Under the pieces are notes generated by a model. It was given only the letters and a program-made list of their open reading frames with translations, made no database searches and was not told where the DNA came from. 6,396 nt of DNA from Clostridiales bacterium (GTDB taxonomy: Bacteria > Bacillota > Clostridia > Oscillospirales > Oscillospiraceae), in the NCBI GenBank assembly GCA_019418525.1, contig DYBS01000131.1:1-6396 (forward strand), written 5' to 3'. Positions 6,358-6,396 of this stretch are shown one piece after another (within the stretch, counting starts at the first letter, position 1; each line of letters starts with the position of its first letter). The position numbers and the translations under genes are program-made.

Positions 6358-6385
6358 TTGTATCCAGAAGGCCACTGGCTGGGCC

Positions 6386-6396
6386 CTGTCTCTTAT
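6386..6396. other. probable Nextera/Tn5 adapter remnant at the end of the sequence
   Basis: The last 11 bases, CTGTCTCTTAT, match exactly the first 11 of CTGTCTCTTATACACATCT, the reverse complement of the Tn5 mosaic end used in Nextera libraries, and they stop exactly at the sequence end. This looks like untrimmed adapter at a contig edge rather than genomic DNA. No transposon gene or other part of Tn5 is present. Confidence 0.8.

Noticed and set aside
6386..6396. True Tn5-like transposon end
   Set aside because: No transposase, resistance gene or second end is present and the match stops exactly at the sequence edge; adapter carry-over explains it better.

Overview
The window is GC-rich bacterial DNA with Gram-positive style signals: strong GGAGG-type ribosome binding sites, intrinsic terminators, a ClpC-type (rather than ClpA/ClpB) unfoldase, a clostridial 2[4Fe-4S] ferredoxin and a DUF4358 lipoprotein. 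Together these suggest a high-GC anaerobic member of the Clostridia, most likely an Oscillospiraceae-type gut bacterium (Flavonifractor/Lawsonibacter/Oscillibacter-like). This is an inference from gene families and composition; there is no rRNA or other taxonomic marker in the window.

Layout. Positions 1-1251 (minus strand) hold the first 417 codons of malQ (4-alpha-glucanotransferase, GH77), cut by the left edge, with a good sigma-A type promoter at 1291-1319. Positions 1264-1441 are non-coding and hold that promoter plus two stem-loops that probably end the next transcription unit. Positions 1442-4443 (minus) are a two-gene unit, clpC followed by a DUF4358 lipoprotein gene, joined by a 4-base ATGA overlap. 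Positions 4444-4770 are the divergent intergenic region; it holds the ferredoxin promoter, and its minus strand carries an uncertain 87-codon ORF that stops four bases before clpC. Positions 4771-4941 (plus) encode a 56-residue ferredoxin, followed by a strong terminator. Positions 5019-6323 (plus) encode a BrnQ branched-chain amino acid carrier, followed by another hairpin.

The genes do not form one pathway: they are alpha-glucan breakdown, protein quality control, electron transfer and amino acid transport. The points that stand out are the tight coupling of clpC to a lipoprotein of unknown function with no ctsR/mcsA/mcsB beside it, the terminator placed immediately before brnQ with no obvious separate promoter, and the last 11 bases, which match the Nextera/Tn5 adapter and are probably not genomic. 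I see no mobile element, CRISPR array, RNA gene or convincing new multi-gene system here.
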